A stretch of DNA of 21,693 nucleotides from CAZCZZ01 sp964503335 (lineage in GTDB: Bacteria > Verrucomicrobiota > Kiritimatiellia > CAIVKH01), in contig CAZCZZ010000064.1 in NCBI GenBank assembly GCA_964503335.1, positions 1 to 21,693 on the forward strand, read 5' to 3'. The notes under the pieces are model-generated. The model saw nothing but the letters and a program-made list of their open reading frames with translations. It was not told the origin of the DNA and ran no database searches. This document shows positions 1-8,245 of this stretch, in pieces. The position numbers were made by a program, and so were the translations under genes. Position 1 is the first letter of the stretch. Each line of letters opens with the position of its first letter.

Positions 1-1229
1 ACCTCGCGCACGTTGCCCGGCCATGCGTAATCGGGTCCGACCTGCTTTGTGAGGTTTGCGAGCACATCGTCGTTCAGTCCCTTGGGCGCGCTGCCGACGA
101 TGCGTGACAAAACGTGCGTGACGAGTCGTCCGAGCTCCTCGCGGTCTTCGCGGATCCGTTGACGGAGCGGGGGCACCGTGATGACGTCGGAGCAGAGCCG
201 ATAGAAGAAGTCGTCGCGGAACTTGCCCTCGCGGCGGAGTGCATCGAGCGGACGATTCGTCGCCGCGATCACGCGACCCTGGAACCGGATCTTCTCATGG
301 CTTCCCACCGGGGAGAGGAATCGCTCCTGCAAAACCTGCAGCAACTTGATCTGTACCTGGATCGACGCGTCGCCGATCTCATCGAGAAAAATCGCGCCGT
401 GTGCGCTGCAGCGGGCGAGGATGCCTTCGTGATGTTCCAGCGCGCCGGTGAACGCGCCCTTGCGATGGCCGAACAATTCCGATTCGATCAAAGCCTCGGA
501 GAACTGCGACAAGTTGATCGCCTTGAATGCCCGCGTGAAGCTCTCCGTGAAGCGTCCGCGTTTCGGATCGAACGGGATGTAGCCGGACTTTCCAATGGCT
601 GCTGCCGCCGCGCCTTTGCCGGTTCCTGTCTCGCCGAGCAGGAGCGTGGAAAAGTCTTCCATCTTCGACCACAGGTGACGTTCGTACTCGTGAATGTCGC
701 TGGTGAAGACGTTGTTCCAGAGACGGCGCCGCAATTCCTTCATGCACGGGCTTCGTCCGGTCAGGCCGCGATCGATGAAGGAATACGCGCGACGCATCTG
801 GTAGAATAGGCCGATGAAATGGCGGATGCCGTCGGGCGAGAAGCCACGCCGGGCGAGGAGGGCGGTCAGGTCGGGTGCGAAGGGCACCGCCACGGGTTCG
901 TCCCCGTGCGCTTCCTGCGCCGCGATCAAGGCATCGAACTGATTGAGGAATCGATGGAAGGCATCGAATACAAATACGACGACAAGCAGGTCGCGATCCG
1001 CCGCGCGATAGAGCCGCACGTCGGCATGACCCGCCGACTCAAGGCGTGTCACATGACCCGTAACCGCCGAGATCATGTTCTTCACACGATCGGGCCCTTC
1101 GTCAGGTCCTCCACCAAGCCGAACATCCTCCGCAACCCTCTCGTCCGTGAACGGATTGGCAAACGCGGCGCGGGTAACGCCTGTGAAGTAGGTGCGTTGG
1201 GTGTCCGTCAATGCTAACTGCTGTGGCAT
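1..1229 (-). CDS. Sigma54-dependent transcriptional regulator (AAA+ enhancer-binding protein), C-terminus cut by window edge
   Basis: An open minus-strand frame runs without a stop from ATG at 1227-1229 to the window start, giving 409 residues. The AAA+ sigma54-interaction domain is clear: Walker A GETGTGKG from residue 199, the sigma54-contacting GAFTGA loop at 258-263, Walker B FLDEIGD with D283/E284, and at the very edge WPGNVRE, which normally precedes the C-terminal helix-turn-helix. That DNA-binding end is outside the window. About 190 N-terminal residues match no receiver, GAF or PAS domain I can recognise. From memory they resemble a family of sigma54 activators seen in Myxococcales and Planctomycetes, with a conserved segment leading into Walker A. 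It would use ATP hydrolysis to open sigma54 promoters. It is transcribed divergently from the hydrolase-acyltransferase operon, which has a -24/-12-like element upstream, so that operon is a plausible target. No good ribosome-binding site is seen before the chosen ATG. Confidence 0.93.
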   Translation of the reverse strand, partial: MPQQLALTDTQRTYFTGVTRAAFANPFTDERVAEDVRLGGGPDEGPDRVKNMISAVTGHVTRLESAGHADVRLYRAADRDLLVVVFVFDAFHRFLNQFDALIAAQEAHGDEPVAVPFAPDLTALLARRGFSPDGIRHFIGLFYQMRRAYSFIDRGLTGRSPCMKELRRRLWNNVFTSDIHEYERHLWSKMEDFSTLLLGETGTGKGAAAAAIGKSGYIPFDPKRGRFTESFTRAFKAINLSQFSEALIESELFGHRKGAFTGALEHHEGILARCSAHGAIFLDEIGDASIQVQIKLLQVLQERFLSPVGSHEKIRFQGRVIAATNRPLDALRREGKFRDDFFYRLCSDVITVPPLRQRIREDREELGRLVTHVLSRIVGSAPKGLNDDVLANLTKQVGPDYAWPGNVRE

Positions 1230-1379
1230 ACATAAAATGTACACAATGATGACATGGGATGCACGACTATTTGGAACCCGCGCGTCACCGCGGCGTGTAA
1301 CCCATTGCAAAACAACGATGTGTAGAATCAGCGAGGCGTGGCATGCCACGTGCAATGGATGATCACAGGAGTTTTCATC
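1230..1379. promoter_or_regulatory. Divergent intergenic regulatory region
   Basis: This 150-bp non-coding stretch separates the divergent sigma54 activator gene and the hydrolase operon. Its left part is AT-rich, just upstream of the activator gene. Its right part holds a 14-bp perfect palindrome and a -24/-12-like element, listed separately. Both promoters must lie here or in flanking coding DNA. No obvious paired upstream activator sites were found by eye. Confidence 0.5.
1339..1354 (+). promoter_or_regulatory. Candidate sigma54 (-24/-12) promoter overlapping a 14-bp palindrome
   Basis: TGGCATG-N4-GTGCA fits the sigma54 consensus TGGCAYR-N4-TTGCW. The invariant GG (1340-1341) and GC (1352-1353) have exactly the right spacing, and the only departure in the -12 block is G for the first T. 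Predicted initiation near 1365 would leave a very short leader before the AGGAG at 1367-1371. The same bases form a perfect palindrome, CGTGGCATGCCACG, at 1337-1350, so an operator for another regulator is an alternative reading. A sigma54 activator is encoded next door. Confidence 0.4.
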
Positions 1380-2282
1380 ATGTTGCTCAAGATCATGCTC
1401 GTGCTGGTGTTGGCGATTCTGGCGGTGGACTTTGCGTATTCGCGGGTCGTGGCCTACAGGGCGAAGTCCTTTGAGAAGACGGTGGAGAGGGATGACGCCG
1501 GGATACGAAAGGGATTCGAGGAGTTGCGTACGGGTGAGGGTGCTGTCGGGGTTCTGATGGTGCACGGTTTCGGGTCATCGCCAGCCGTGTTTTGTCGGAT
1601 GGTCCCCGAACTGGCTGCTGCGGGGTTCGAATGCACATCGATGCGGCTGCCGGGCTTCGGTGAGCCGTTGTCGAAGTATGCGGCGGTCACGGCGGAGGAC
1701 TGGGAGAAGGCCATCGTGCGGGAGCTTCGCGCGATGGGTGCGCCGGATCGACCGGTGTGGCTGGTCGGTCATTCCATGGGCGGGTCGCTGTCGTGGAACG
1801 TGGCGAAGCAGAACCCTGAGCTGGTTCGCGGCGTGGTGTTGATCGCGCCGCTCTTCGATATATCCAGCCGGCGGTCCCTGGGCATCTCGCCAAGGCGGCT
1901 CTTCCCGTTGGTGGATCCGCTGCTACTTTTCACCGACACGTTTGAGACGTGCTTTCCGGTGGATATGACCGACCCGATGGTGGAGGTCCTTGAAGCGCGC
2001 GACCGGTTTGTCCCGACATCCGTTTACCGTCAGCTTTTCCGCACGATGCAGGAAGCGCGGGCTTCGGAGAGGGTATTGCCGCGACCTGTGCTCTTTTGCG
2101 TGGCACCGCGAGACCTTGTAACGGACGCCGATGCCGCGGTTGCAGCCTATAAGGAGGTGGAGGCTCCAGCCCGGGAAATCCACTATGCACCGGAATCGGG
2201 CCATGTGATACCGTTGGACCGCGGTTGGGAGGAGACGACCGCCAAGGTAGCCGCTTTTATTCACAATCATGCAGACGACTAA
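1380..2282 (+). CDS. Alpha/beta-fold hydrolase (esterase/lipase-like), membrane-anchored
   Basis: The 300-residue protein begins with a hydrophobic segment (about residues 2-17) that should act as an uncleaved anchor or signal. The alpha/beta hydrolase fold follows: the oxyanion-hole motif HGFGSS (62-67), the nucleophile elbow GHSMGG with Ser132, a probable acid Asp245 (APRD) and His275 (SGH). This is a serine carboxylesterase or monoacylglycerol-lipase-like arrangement; the substrate cannot be read from sequence. I chose ATG 1380 because AGGAG at 1367-1371 lies 8 nt upstream. A longer GTG start at 1338 falls inside the promoter palindrome. The stop overlaps the next gene by 14 bp, so translation is probably coupled to the LplT-PlsC-synthetase fusion. 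That suggests it acts on lipids, perhaps releasing acyl chains or lysolipids that the fusion protein then handles. Confidence 0.88.
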   Translation: MLLKIMLVLVLAILAVDFAYSRVVAYRAKSFEKTVERDDAGIRKGFEELRTGEGAVGVLMVHGFGSSPAVFCRMVPELAAAGFECTSMRLPGFGEPLSKYAAVTAEDWEKAIVRELRAMGAPDRPVWLVGHSMGGSLSWNVAKQNPELVRGVVLIAPLFDISSRRSLGISPRRLFPLVDPLLLFTDTFETCFPVDMTDPMVEVLEARDRFVPTSVYRQLFRTMQEARASERVLPRPVLFCVAPRDLVTDADAAVAAYKEVEAPAREIHYAPESGHVIPLDRGWEETTAKVAAFIHNHADD

Positions 2283-5200
2283 ACTGAATCCATCGTTTCG
2301 CTATCTGAACGCCACGCAGTTCCTCGGGGCGCTGAACGACAACATCTTCAAGCTGCTGGTCACGTTCTTCGTGATCCATCTGCTGGGCAGTGAGAAGGCG
2401 GGGTTGCTGACCAACATTGGCGGACTTCTGTTCGCGTTGCCGTTCATCCTGTTGCTGCCTGCGTCCGGTGTCCTCGCCGACAAGTACAGCAAGCGCGACG
2501 TCATTGTCTGGGCGAAGGTGCTGGAGATTGTCGCGATGGTTGCGGCAGTCGTCGTGTTCTGGATCGGCAATGCCTGGCTCGGATTCGCGACGCTCTTCCT
2601 GATGTCGGCGCAGAGTGCTCTCTTCGGTCCTGCGAAATACGGCATCATCCCCGAACTCGCGAAGCGCGAGCAGTTGTCGTACGCCAACGGCTTGATCGTT
2701 GGCTGCACGTACCTCGCGATCATCCTTGGCACGACGGGTGGCTCTGTTCTGCGCAATATGGCCGGTGACCGCTTTGCCCTGGCCGCGGTGGTATGCGTCG
2801 TCATCGCAGTCGCGGGGACGCTGGTTGCGCTTCCGATGGAACGGGTGCCGCCCGCCGGCAAGCCGCGACGCGCTTCGATTCTGTTCTTCATGGATGCCTG
2901 GGAGACGATGAAGCAGGTGAAGGGTGACCGATACCTTGTCCTGGCCATGTTCGGCGCGGCGTACTTCTCGATGATCGGCGCCTTCATGCAGTCGAATGTG
3001 ATTCCCTACGGTCTCGATGTTCTTGGCCTGACCGACGCGGAAAGCGGCCTGCTCTTCCTCGCTGCGGCGCTGGGCATCGGCGGCGGGTCGTTCTTTGCGG
3101 GACGCATGTCGGGACGCAACATCGAATTCGGTGTGCTGCCGCTGGCAGCGCTGGGCCTCGGGCTCACAACGCTGGCCATGGCGGCGGGTCCGACCGCCGT
3201 GTGGGCGGTGAAAGCGTTGCTTTTCCTTACGGGCTTCAGCGCGGGCCTCTTTATTGTGCCGCTCGACGCCTTCATCCAGTGGCGGAGTCCGAAAGAGAAG
3301 GTGGGCGAGGTGATCGCCACGAGCAACTGGCTTGGCTGGATCGGCGTCCTCTTTGCCGCGGTGCTGGGCATTGTCATGTACGGCGTCCTCGATCTGAAGC
3401 CGACGCACGGCTTTGCGGTCATCGGAGTGATGACGCTCGCCTTGATGTTCATCACGCTGCGCCTGCTGCCCGATTTCCTCGTCCGTTTCCTGACGATGGT
3501 GTTGACGCGCATCATCTACCGCATCAAGGCCGTGGGGTTGGAGAACCTGCCGGTCGAGGGCGGCGCGCTGCTCGTTTCGAACCACGTGTCTTTCATGGAC
3601 GCGCTGCAGATCCTCGCGTGCCAGCAGCGTCGCATCCGCTTCATGATGCATCGCTCGATCTATGAGGGAAACATCCTGCTGCCGCTGTTCAAGCTCATGG
3701 GTGTGATCCCGATCGCGATGGAGGATCCGCCGAAGAAGATCGTCGAGTCGCTGCAGGCCGCGAGGAAGTGCCTCGATGAAGGCTACCTCGTCTGCATCTT
3801 CGCCGAAGGCGCGCTGACACGGAACGGCGTCATGCGCGGCTTTAAGCCGGGCTTGGAGCGGATCGTTCGCAACAGCGACTACCCGATTATCCCGATCTTT
3901 ATCGGTGGCGCGTGGGGCAGCATCTTCAGCCACTACTACGGGAAGCAACATGCGCGCATGCCGGATCGCCTGCCGTATCCGGTTTCAGTTCACTTCGGGA
4001 AGCCTCTGCCGGCCACGTCCAAGGCGTGGCAGGTGCGACAGGCGGTCGAGGAGCTTTCCGTCGATTACTTTGAAGAGCGGAAGAAGTTCAGGCTTCCGAT
4101 GGGAACGACGTATGTGCGCGCAGCGCGTCGCAACTGGTCGCGCCATGCGATGTCGGACACGACCGGCAAGCGATTCACTTTCGGCCGGGCGTTGACGGCG
4201 GCGATCCTGATGGCGGACCGGCTTAAGCCGCTGGTGAAGGATTCGGAGCATGTGGGAATCCTGCTTCCGACTTCTGCGGGTGGCGCGCTGGTGAACATCG
4301 CCATGTCCCTGCTTCGCAAGGTGACGGTGAACCTCAACTTCACGGCATCCTCCGAAGCGTTCACGTCGTCGATCCGACAGGCGAATTTGAAGGTGATCAT
4401 TTCCTCCAAGGGGTTCCTCGAGAAGTTTCCCCAGATGGCATCACTTCCCGGGTTGGTCTGCATCGAAGACGTGATGGCCGACGTCAACGTGGGGGAAAAG
4501 TTCGGCGCGCTGATGAGGGCGCGTTTCGCGCCGGAGTGCCTGATCACGTCGAAGCGCAACTTCACACCGGACGAATTGCTGACCATCGTGTTTTCCTCCG
4601 GCACGACGGGCGAACCGAAAGGCGTGATGCTGTCGCACCACAACATCATCTCGAACATCGAGTCGTTCAGCATGGTGTTCCGTCCGCGCAAGGACGACAA
4701 CCTGTGCGCGACGCTGCCGCTGTTCCATTCGTTCGGCTACACCGCCGGCATGTGGTTCCCCCCGCTCGTGGGCATGGCCGTGACCTACCATTCGAACCCG
4801 CTCGATTCCGGCAGGATCATCGAGCTGGTGCGCACCGAGAAGTGCACGGCCATGTTCGCCACGCCGACCTTCCTGCTCGGGTACATCCGCCGCGCGACAA
4901 AAGAAGATTTTAAGTCGTTGCGATTCGTGGTTGTGGGCGCGGAGAAACTGAAGACGCGCATGGCCGATGCCTTCGAGGAGAAGCTGGGCATCCGACCGCT
5001 CGAGGGCTTTGGCGCCACGGAGCTTGCACCTGTTGCTGCGCTCAGCCTGCCGAACGTCGAGATCAGTGGCGTATACCAGGCGGGTACAAAGGAAGGCAGC
5101 GTCGGCCAGGCCATACCCGGCGTGGCTGTGCGCATCGAGGATCCCGAGACGGGTGCCGTGTTGCCGCCGGGACAGGCAGGTTTGATGTGGATGCGCGGAC

Positions 5201-5658
5201 CGAATGTCATGCTGGGCTATCTTGGCAAGCCGGAGAAGACGGCTGAGGTGCTGCGCGACGGCTGGTACTGCACGGGCGATATCGCACAGCGTGACGAGGA
5301 CGGCTTTATCACGATCACCGATCGCCTGTCGCGATTCAGCAAGATCGGCGGCGAGATGGTGCCGCACATGGCTGTCGAAGAGGAATACCTGCGTTCGCTC
5401 GGCAAGGCCGAGCAGGTTCTCGCCGTGACCTCGGTGCCCTGTGACAAGCGCGGGGAACGTTTGGTGGTCCTGTACACGGCGGATGCGGGTGATCCGGAAG
5501 CGCTTCACGGCATCATGGAGCAGAGCAGCATACCGAACCTGTGGAAGCCCGACCGCCAGGCGTATTACTGCGTCGAGAAACTGCCGCTGACGGGCAGCGG
5601 CAAGCTTGATGTGCGCGGGCTGCGCCAGGCGGCGTCCTCCTTTTCGGAAAGCAGGTAG
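2269..5658 (+). CDS. aas: LplT-PlsC-acyl-ACP synthetase fusion (Aas-type bifunctional acyltransferase/synthetase with MFS lysophospholipid flippase)
   Basis: The 1129-residue protein has three modules. Residues 1 to about 400 form a major-facilitator domain of LplT type (opening motif ATQFLGALNDNIFK), expected to flip lysophospholipid across the inner membrane. Residues about 415-600 form a PlsC-type acyltransferase with the HX4D catalytic motif NHVSFMD (H439, D444) and FAEGALT (511-517) in place of FPEGTRS. Residues about 620-1120 form an AMP-dependent acyl-ACP/acyl-CoA synthetase: P-loop SSGTTGEPKG (776-785), GFGATE (913-918), TGD (1002-1004) and catalytic Lys1112 in GSGKLD. In E. coli, LplT and Aas are separate adjacent genes; fused forms occur in other bacteria. 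Together they re-acylate lysophosphatidylethanolamine with exogenous or released fatty acids. The start overlaps the hydrolase gene and the next gene begins one base after the stop. Confidence 0.94.
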   Translation: MQTTKLNPSFRYLNATQFLGALNDNIFKLLVTFFVIHLLGSEKAGLLTNIGGLLFALPFILLLPASGVLADKYSKRDVIVWAKVLEIVAMVAAVVVFWIGNAWLGFATLFLMSAQSALFGPAKYGIIPELAKREQLSYANGLIVGCTYLAIILGTTGGSVLRNMAGDRFALAAVVCVVIAVAGTLVALPMERVPPAGKPRRASILFFMDAWETMKQVKGDRYLVLAMFGAAYFSMIGAFMQSNVIPYGLDVLGLTDAESGLLFLAAALGIGGGSFFAGRMSGRNIEFGVLPLAALGLGLTTLAMAAGPTAVWAVKALLFLTGFSAGLFIVPLDAFIQWRSPKEKVGEVIATSNWLGWIGVLFAAVLGIVMYGVLDLKPTHGFAVIGVMTLALMFITLRLLPDFLVRFLTMVLTRIIYRIKAVGLENLPVEGGALLVSNHVSFMDALQILACQQRRIRFMMHRSIYEGNILLPLFKLMGVIPIAMEDPPKKIVESLQAARKCLDEGYLVCIFAEGALTRNGVMRGFKPGLERIVRNSDYPIIPIFIGGAWGSIFSHYYGKQHARMPDRLPYPVSVHFGKPLPATSKAWQVRQAVEELSVDYFEERKKFRLPMGTTYVRAARRNWSRHAMSDTTGKRFTFGRALTAAILMADRLKPLVKDSEHVGILLPTSAGGALVNIAMSLLRKVTVNLNFTASSEAFTSSIRQANLKVIISSKGFLEKFPQMASLPGLVCIEDVMADVNVGEKFGALMRARFAPECLITSKRNFTPDELLTIVFSSGTTGEPKGVMLSHHNIISNIESFSMVFRPRKDDNLCATLPLFHSFGYTAGMWFPPLVGMAVTYHSNPLDSGRIIELVRTEKCTAMFATPTFLLGYIRRATKEDFKSLRFVVVGAEKLKTRMADAFEEKLGIRPLEGFGATELAPVAALSLPNVEISGVYQAGTKEGSVGQAIPGVAVRIEDPETGAVLPPGQAGLMWMRGPNVMLGYLGKPEKTAEVLRDGWYCTGDIAQRDEDGFITITDRLSRFSKIGGEMVPHMAVEEEYLRSLGKAEQVLAVTSVPCDKRGERLVVLYTADAGDPEALHGIMEQSSIPNLWKPDRQAYYCVEKLPLTGSGKLDVRGLRQAASSFSESR

Positions 5659-5659
5659 C

Positions 5660-6577
5660 ATGGAGCGCGTCGCAGAAGAGGTGTGGCAGGCCGAGGAGGC
5701 AGCGCACGGGGCGAGGCTTCGTCCCGTCGTGGAGCCGTATCTCGCAAAGCGCTCGCATGGACGGAAGCTGCCCGTGCCCGATTTTCTTTTCACCTACTAT
5801 TCGTACAGCCCTGCGAGCTTGATGATGTGGACGCCGGGGGCGGGACGCGTCCTCGAGGGGCGGGCTGCGCAGAAATTCCTGGGTAGGAAACACTTCATCG
5901 AGGTGGATGGCGGCGTGACACTGGATGTCACATCGTTCCCGCGTCATCGCGTCGAGGGGGCGCGCTGGATCGTCGCCCTTCAGGAACAACTCCAGGTTCG
6001 ACCGCCGCGCTTTGGTTGTTTCGGCCTGCACGAATGGGCGATGGTGTACCGGACGAAGGCTGTGAGGCACGCGCAAACGCCACTCCGCATGAAGCCGGAT
6101 GACCTCGCGCGGTTTGTCGAAAGCCAGCGCGTGTGCTGCTCGCATTACGACGCTTTCCGCTTCTTCACGCCTGACGCGGTGCCACTCAACTCGATGCGAC
6201 CGACGCTCGCGGATCGTCAGCGCAACGAGCAGGCGGGCTGTGTTCATGTGAACATGGACCTCTACAAGTGGGCCTATAAGTTCCAGCCCTGGCTCGGTAG
6301 CGCCATCCTTGCCGACGCATTCCTCCTCGCCTTGGAGCTTCGCGAGCTGGATATGCGCGCCAGTCCGTATGACCTTTCCGCGGACGGGTATGAGCCGATC
6401 CGGATTGAGACGGACGAAGGGCGCGCACAATACGCGGCGCTGCAGGCCGGTTTGGCCTGTCGAGCCGCGCCTGTGCGGGCATCGTTGCTTCAGGCGTATC
6501 GGAACCTGTTGTGTCTCGTGGATGCGTGTCCCGGACAAGAAGATGTGACGCCGGGGCAGGGCGCGGTGTATAGTTAG
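5660..6577 (+). CDS. Conserved protein of unknown function (family sometimes auto-named 3-methyladenine DNA glycosylase)
   Basis: The 305-residue soluble protein has no signal peptide or membrane segment. Notable stretches are HGRKLPVPDFLFTYYSYSP near residue 33, a segment rich in Trp, Phe and Cys in the middle (FGCFGLHEWAMVYR), and HVNMDLYKWAYKFQPW with conserved-looking aromatics. It resembles from memory a family, common in actinobacteria, that databases label 3-methyladenine DNA glycosylase. I see no helix-hairpin-helix motif or alkylpurine-glycosylase signature to back that label, so it should be treated as unknown. I chose ATG 5660, one base after the preceding stop; the frame is open further upstream only because it lies inside the fusion gene. 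Its place between the acyltransferase fusion and the phosphatase shows co-transcription, not function. Confidence 0.8.
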   Translation: MERVAEEVWQAEEAAHGARLRPVVEPYLAKRSHGRKLPVPDFLFTYYSYSPASLMMWTPGAGRVLEGRAAQKFLGRKHFIEVDGGVTLDVTSFPRHRVEGARWIVALQEQLQVRPPRFGCFGLHEWAMVYRTKAVRHAQTPLRMKPDDLARFVESQRVCCSHYDAFRFFTPDAVPLNSMRPTLADRQRNEQAGCVHVNMDLYKWAYKFQPWLGSAILADAFLLALELRELDMRASPYDLSADGYEPIRIETDEGRAQYAALQAGLACRAAPVRASLLQAYRNLLCLVDACPGQEDVTPGQGAVYS

Positions 6578-6583
6578 CAGCGC

Positions 6584-8149
6584 ATGAGCGACAAACCCGA
6601 GTCGGTATCCGGGCTGACCCGCAAGCATTGGACAGGCATCGCGCTGCTTTGGATCCTCATCACCCTTCTCTTTCTGTTTCTGTATGCGACGAGCCGTCGT
6701 GTCGTGATCAACGAGATCCGCCACCACGCGATGGGTGTGGCGATCGCCGCTGCGGCGACGTTGGACGCGACCAGGCTGGATGCGATCCGGGGACCCGCGG
6801 ATGCGGAGACAGAGGACTATCGCGAGATTCAGCACCGATTGGGACTTGTCGCTCTATCCAATCCCGATGTCCGCTATATCTACACCATGCGGAAGGCCGC
6901 GGCGCCCTTCGCTTCCCAGGCAGCCTTCGAGTATGTGGTCGACCAGGCCGCGCGCGATTACAACCGGAACGGGAAGATTGAACGGGATGAGGAAAGCGAA
7001 GTTCCAGGCACACCCTACGACGCATCGCACGTCCCGGAAATGGTCCGGTCGTGGACAGGTGCCACGGCGGACTACTCCATCACGCCGGACCCTCCCTATC
7101 CCGACCTGATCTCCGGTTACGCGCCCGTGGTGAACTCGGACGGAGAAACAAAGGCAATTGTCGGCGTGGACGTCATGGCGTCGACCGTGGCGAGGAAGCT
7201 TCTTGCGATCCGCATCGCGGTCATCGCGGTCTGGCTGATGCTGCTGGCGCTCGTTACGCTGGTTGTGCACCTCTACTACCAGCAGCGCGATGCATTCGAC
7301 CAGATCAAGGAACTGAACGAGGAACTGGAGAGCCGCCACCTTCTCCTCCGCGAAGCGAACGAGAAACTCGCGATGCACAATGAGCAGTTTCAACGCGAGC
7401 TGAGGCTGGCCCAATCAGTCCAGCAGGGCTTTCTCCCGCGCACATTTCCTCGCCAGGACCGGATCGTCTTCGACACGTACTACCTGACCTGCGCGATCCT
7501 GGGCGGTGACCTGTACGACGTGTTCGATGTCGACGATGACAAGGTGGGACTTTTCATGGCGGACGTGGCTGGCCACGGCGTGAGCGCCGCATTGATTTCG
7601 GGCCTGCTGAAGATGGCGGTTTCATCGGTTCGACAAAGGCAAGGCGACGCATCGGCGACGTGGTACACAGATCTATCCCGGCCCGGCGATGTCATGAAGG
7701 CGCTGAATGAAGTCCTGGTCGCCGAGATGCCCGAAGGGGAGTTCATCACGCTGGTCTATGCGGTCCTCGATCTCTCAAACAACAAGCTCCTCTACGCAAA
7801 CGCCGGGCACCTGTGGCCGATCCTCTACTCCTCGCGGACAAAGACGCACAATGTCACGCATGGCAAGGGCGGGCTGGCTCTGGGCATCGAGAAGAACCAG
7901 GTTTATCCTACGAACGAGCTGTCCGTGGAGACGGGCGACAAACTGATTCTCTATACGGATGGACTCACGGAAGCGATGAACGAGCATGGGCAGGAATTCG
8001 GATCGGACAGGTTGCTCAAGCTCGTGGACGAAAACGGAGCTACCCCGCCCGTCGAACTCGTTGCCACGATACGGGAGGCGGTCGATGCCCACCGGGGAGC
8101 ATCGGAAGTCAGCGATGATTTCTCCGTGCTTGTGGCTGAAATCCGGTGA
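6584..8149 (+). CDS. Membrane-anchored SpoIIE/RsbU-type PP2C protein phosphatase with extracytoplasmic sensor domain
   Basis: The 521-residue protein has a transmembrane helix at about 17-36, an extracytoplasmic Cache-like sensor domain, a second helix at about 206-229, a coiled coil to about 275, and a SpoIIE-type PP2C domain to the end. Metal-binding motifs are intact: GGD (307-309), ADVAGHG, YANAGH, YTDGLTEA and the terminal DDFSVLVAEIR. The sensor ends in a typical Cache-like block (SGYAPVVNSDGETKAIVGVDV). It also contains an EF-hand-like loop, DYNRNGKIERDE, at 125-136. Such phosphatases usually dephosphorylate an anti-sigma-factor antagonist (STAS domain) and so control a partner switch. 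No STAS or anti-sigma kinase gene is in the window. It is the last gene of the operon, 6 bp after the previous stop. Confidence 0.92.
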   Translation: MSDKPESVSGLTRKHWTGIALLWILITLLFLFLYATSRRVVINEIRHHAMGVAIAAAATLDATRLDAIRGPADAETEDYREIQHRLGLVALSNPDVRYIYTMRKAAAPFASQAAFEYVVDQAARDYNRNGKIERDEESEVPGTPYDASHVPEMVRSWTGATADYSITPDPPYPDLISGYAPVVNSDGETKAIVGVDVMASTVARKLLAIRIAVIAVWLMLLALVTLVVHLYYQQRDAFDQIKELNEELESRHLLLREANEKLAMHNEQFQRELRLAQSVQQGFLPRTFPRQDRIVFDTYYLTCAILGGDLYDVFDVDDDKVGLFMADVAGHGVSAALISGLLKMAVSSVRQRQGDASATWYTDLSRPGDVMKALNEVLVAEMPEGEFITLVYAVLDLSNNKLLYANAGHLWPILYSSRTKTHNVTHGKGGLALGIEKNQVYPTNELSVETGDKLILYTDGLTEAMNEHGQEFGSDRLLKLVDENGATPPVELVATIREAVDAHRGASEVSDDFSVLVAEIR

Positions 8150-8178
8150 GTTACGAGCGTACGCGGCGGGTGTGTCCC

Positions 8179-8207
8179 TTGACGGCGACTGAACACCGAC
8201 GTAGCTT
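8179..8207 (+). promoter_or_regulatory. Weak candidate sigma70-type promoter for yceI
   Basis: TTGACG at 8179-8184 followed 17 bp later by TAGCTT at 8202-8207 lies in the 96-bp gap before the YceI gene. The -35 is good (5 of 6) and the -10 is poor (3 of 6). The change from the phosphatase operon to a strongly ribosome-bound single gene makes a promoter here reasonable, but the assignment is by eye. Confidence 0.28.
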
Positions 8208-8245
8208 CTGCGGTCTAACGGGAAACAGTACAAAAGGAGTAGTAT

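Noticed and set aside
114..809. Plus-strand open frames (also 819-1217) opposite the sigma54 regulator
   Set aside because: The minus strand carries Walker A, GAFTGA and Walker B in one uninterrupted frame.
2257..3951. 564-residue open frame antisense to the LplT-PlsC-synthetase fusion
   Set aside because: It has a low-complexity Arg/His/Glu/Asp-rich translation, typical of the complement of GC-rich coding DNA, and the plus strand has an unambiguous gene.
4441..6835. Two long antisense open frames (450 and 440 residues) across the fusion gene and the following genes
   Set aside because: Arg/His-rich shadow translations with no family resemblance, overlapping well-supported genes.
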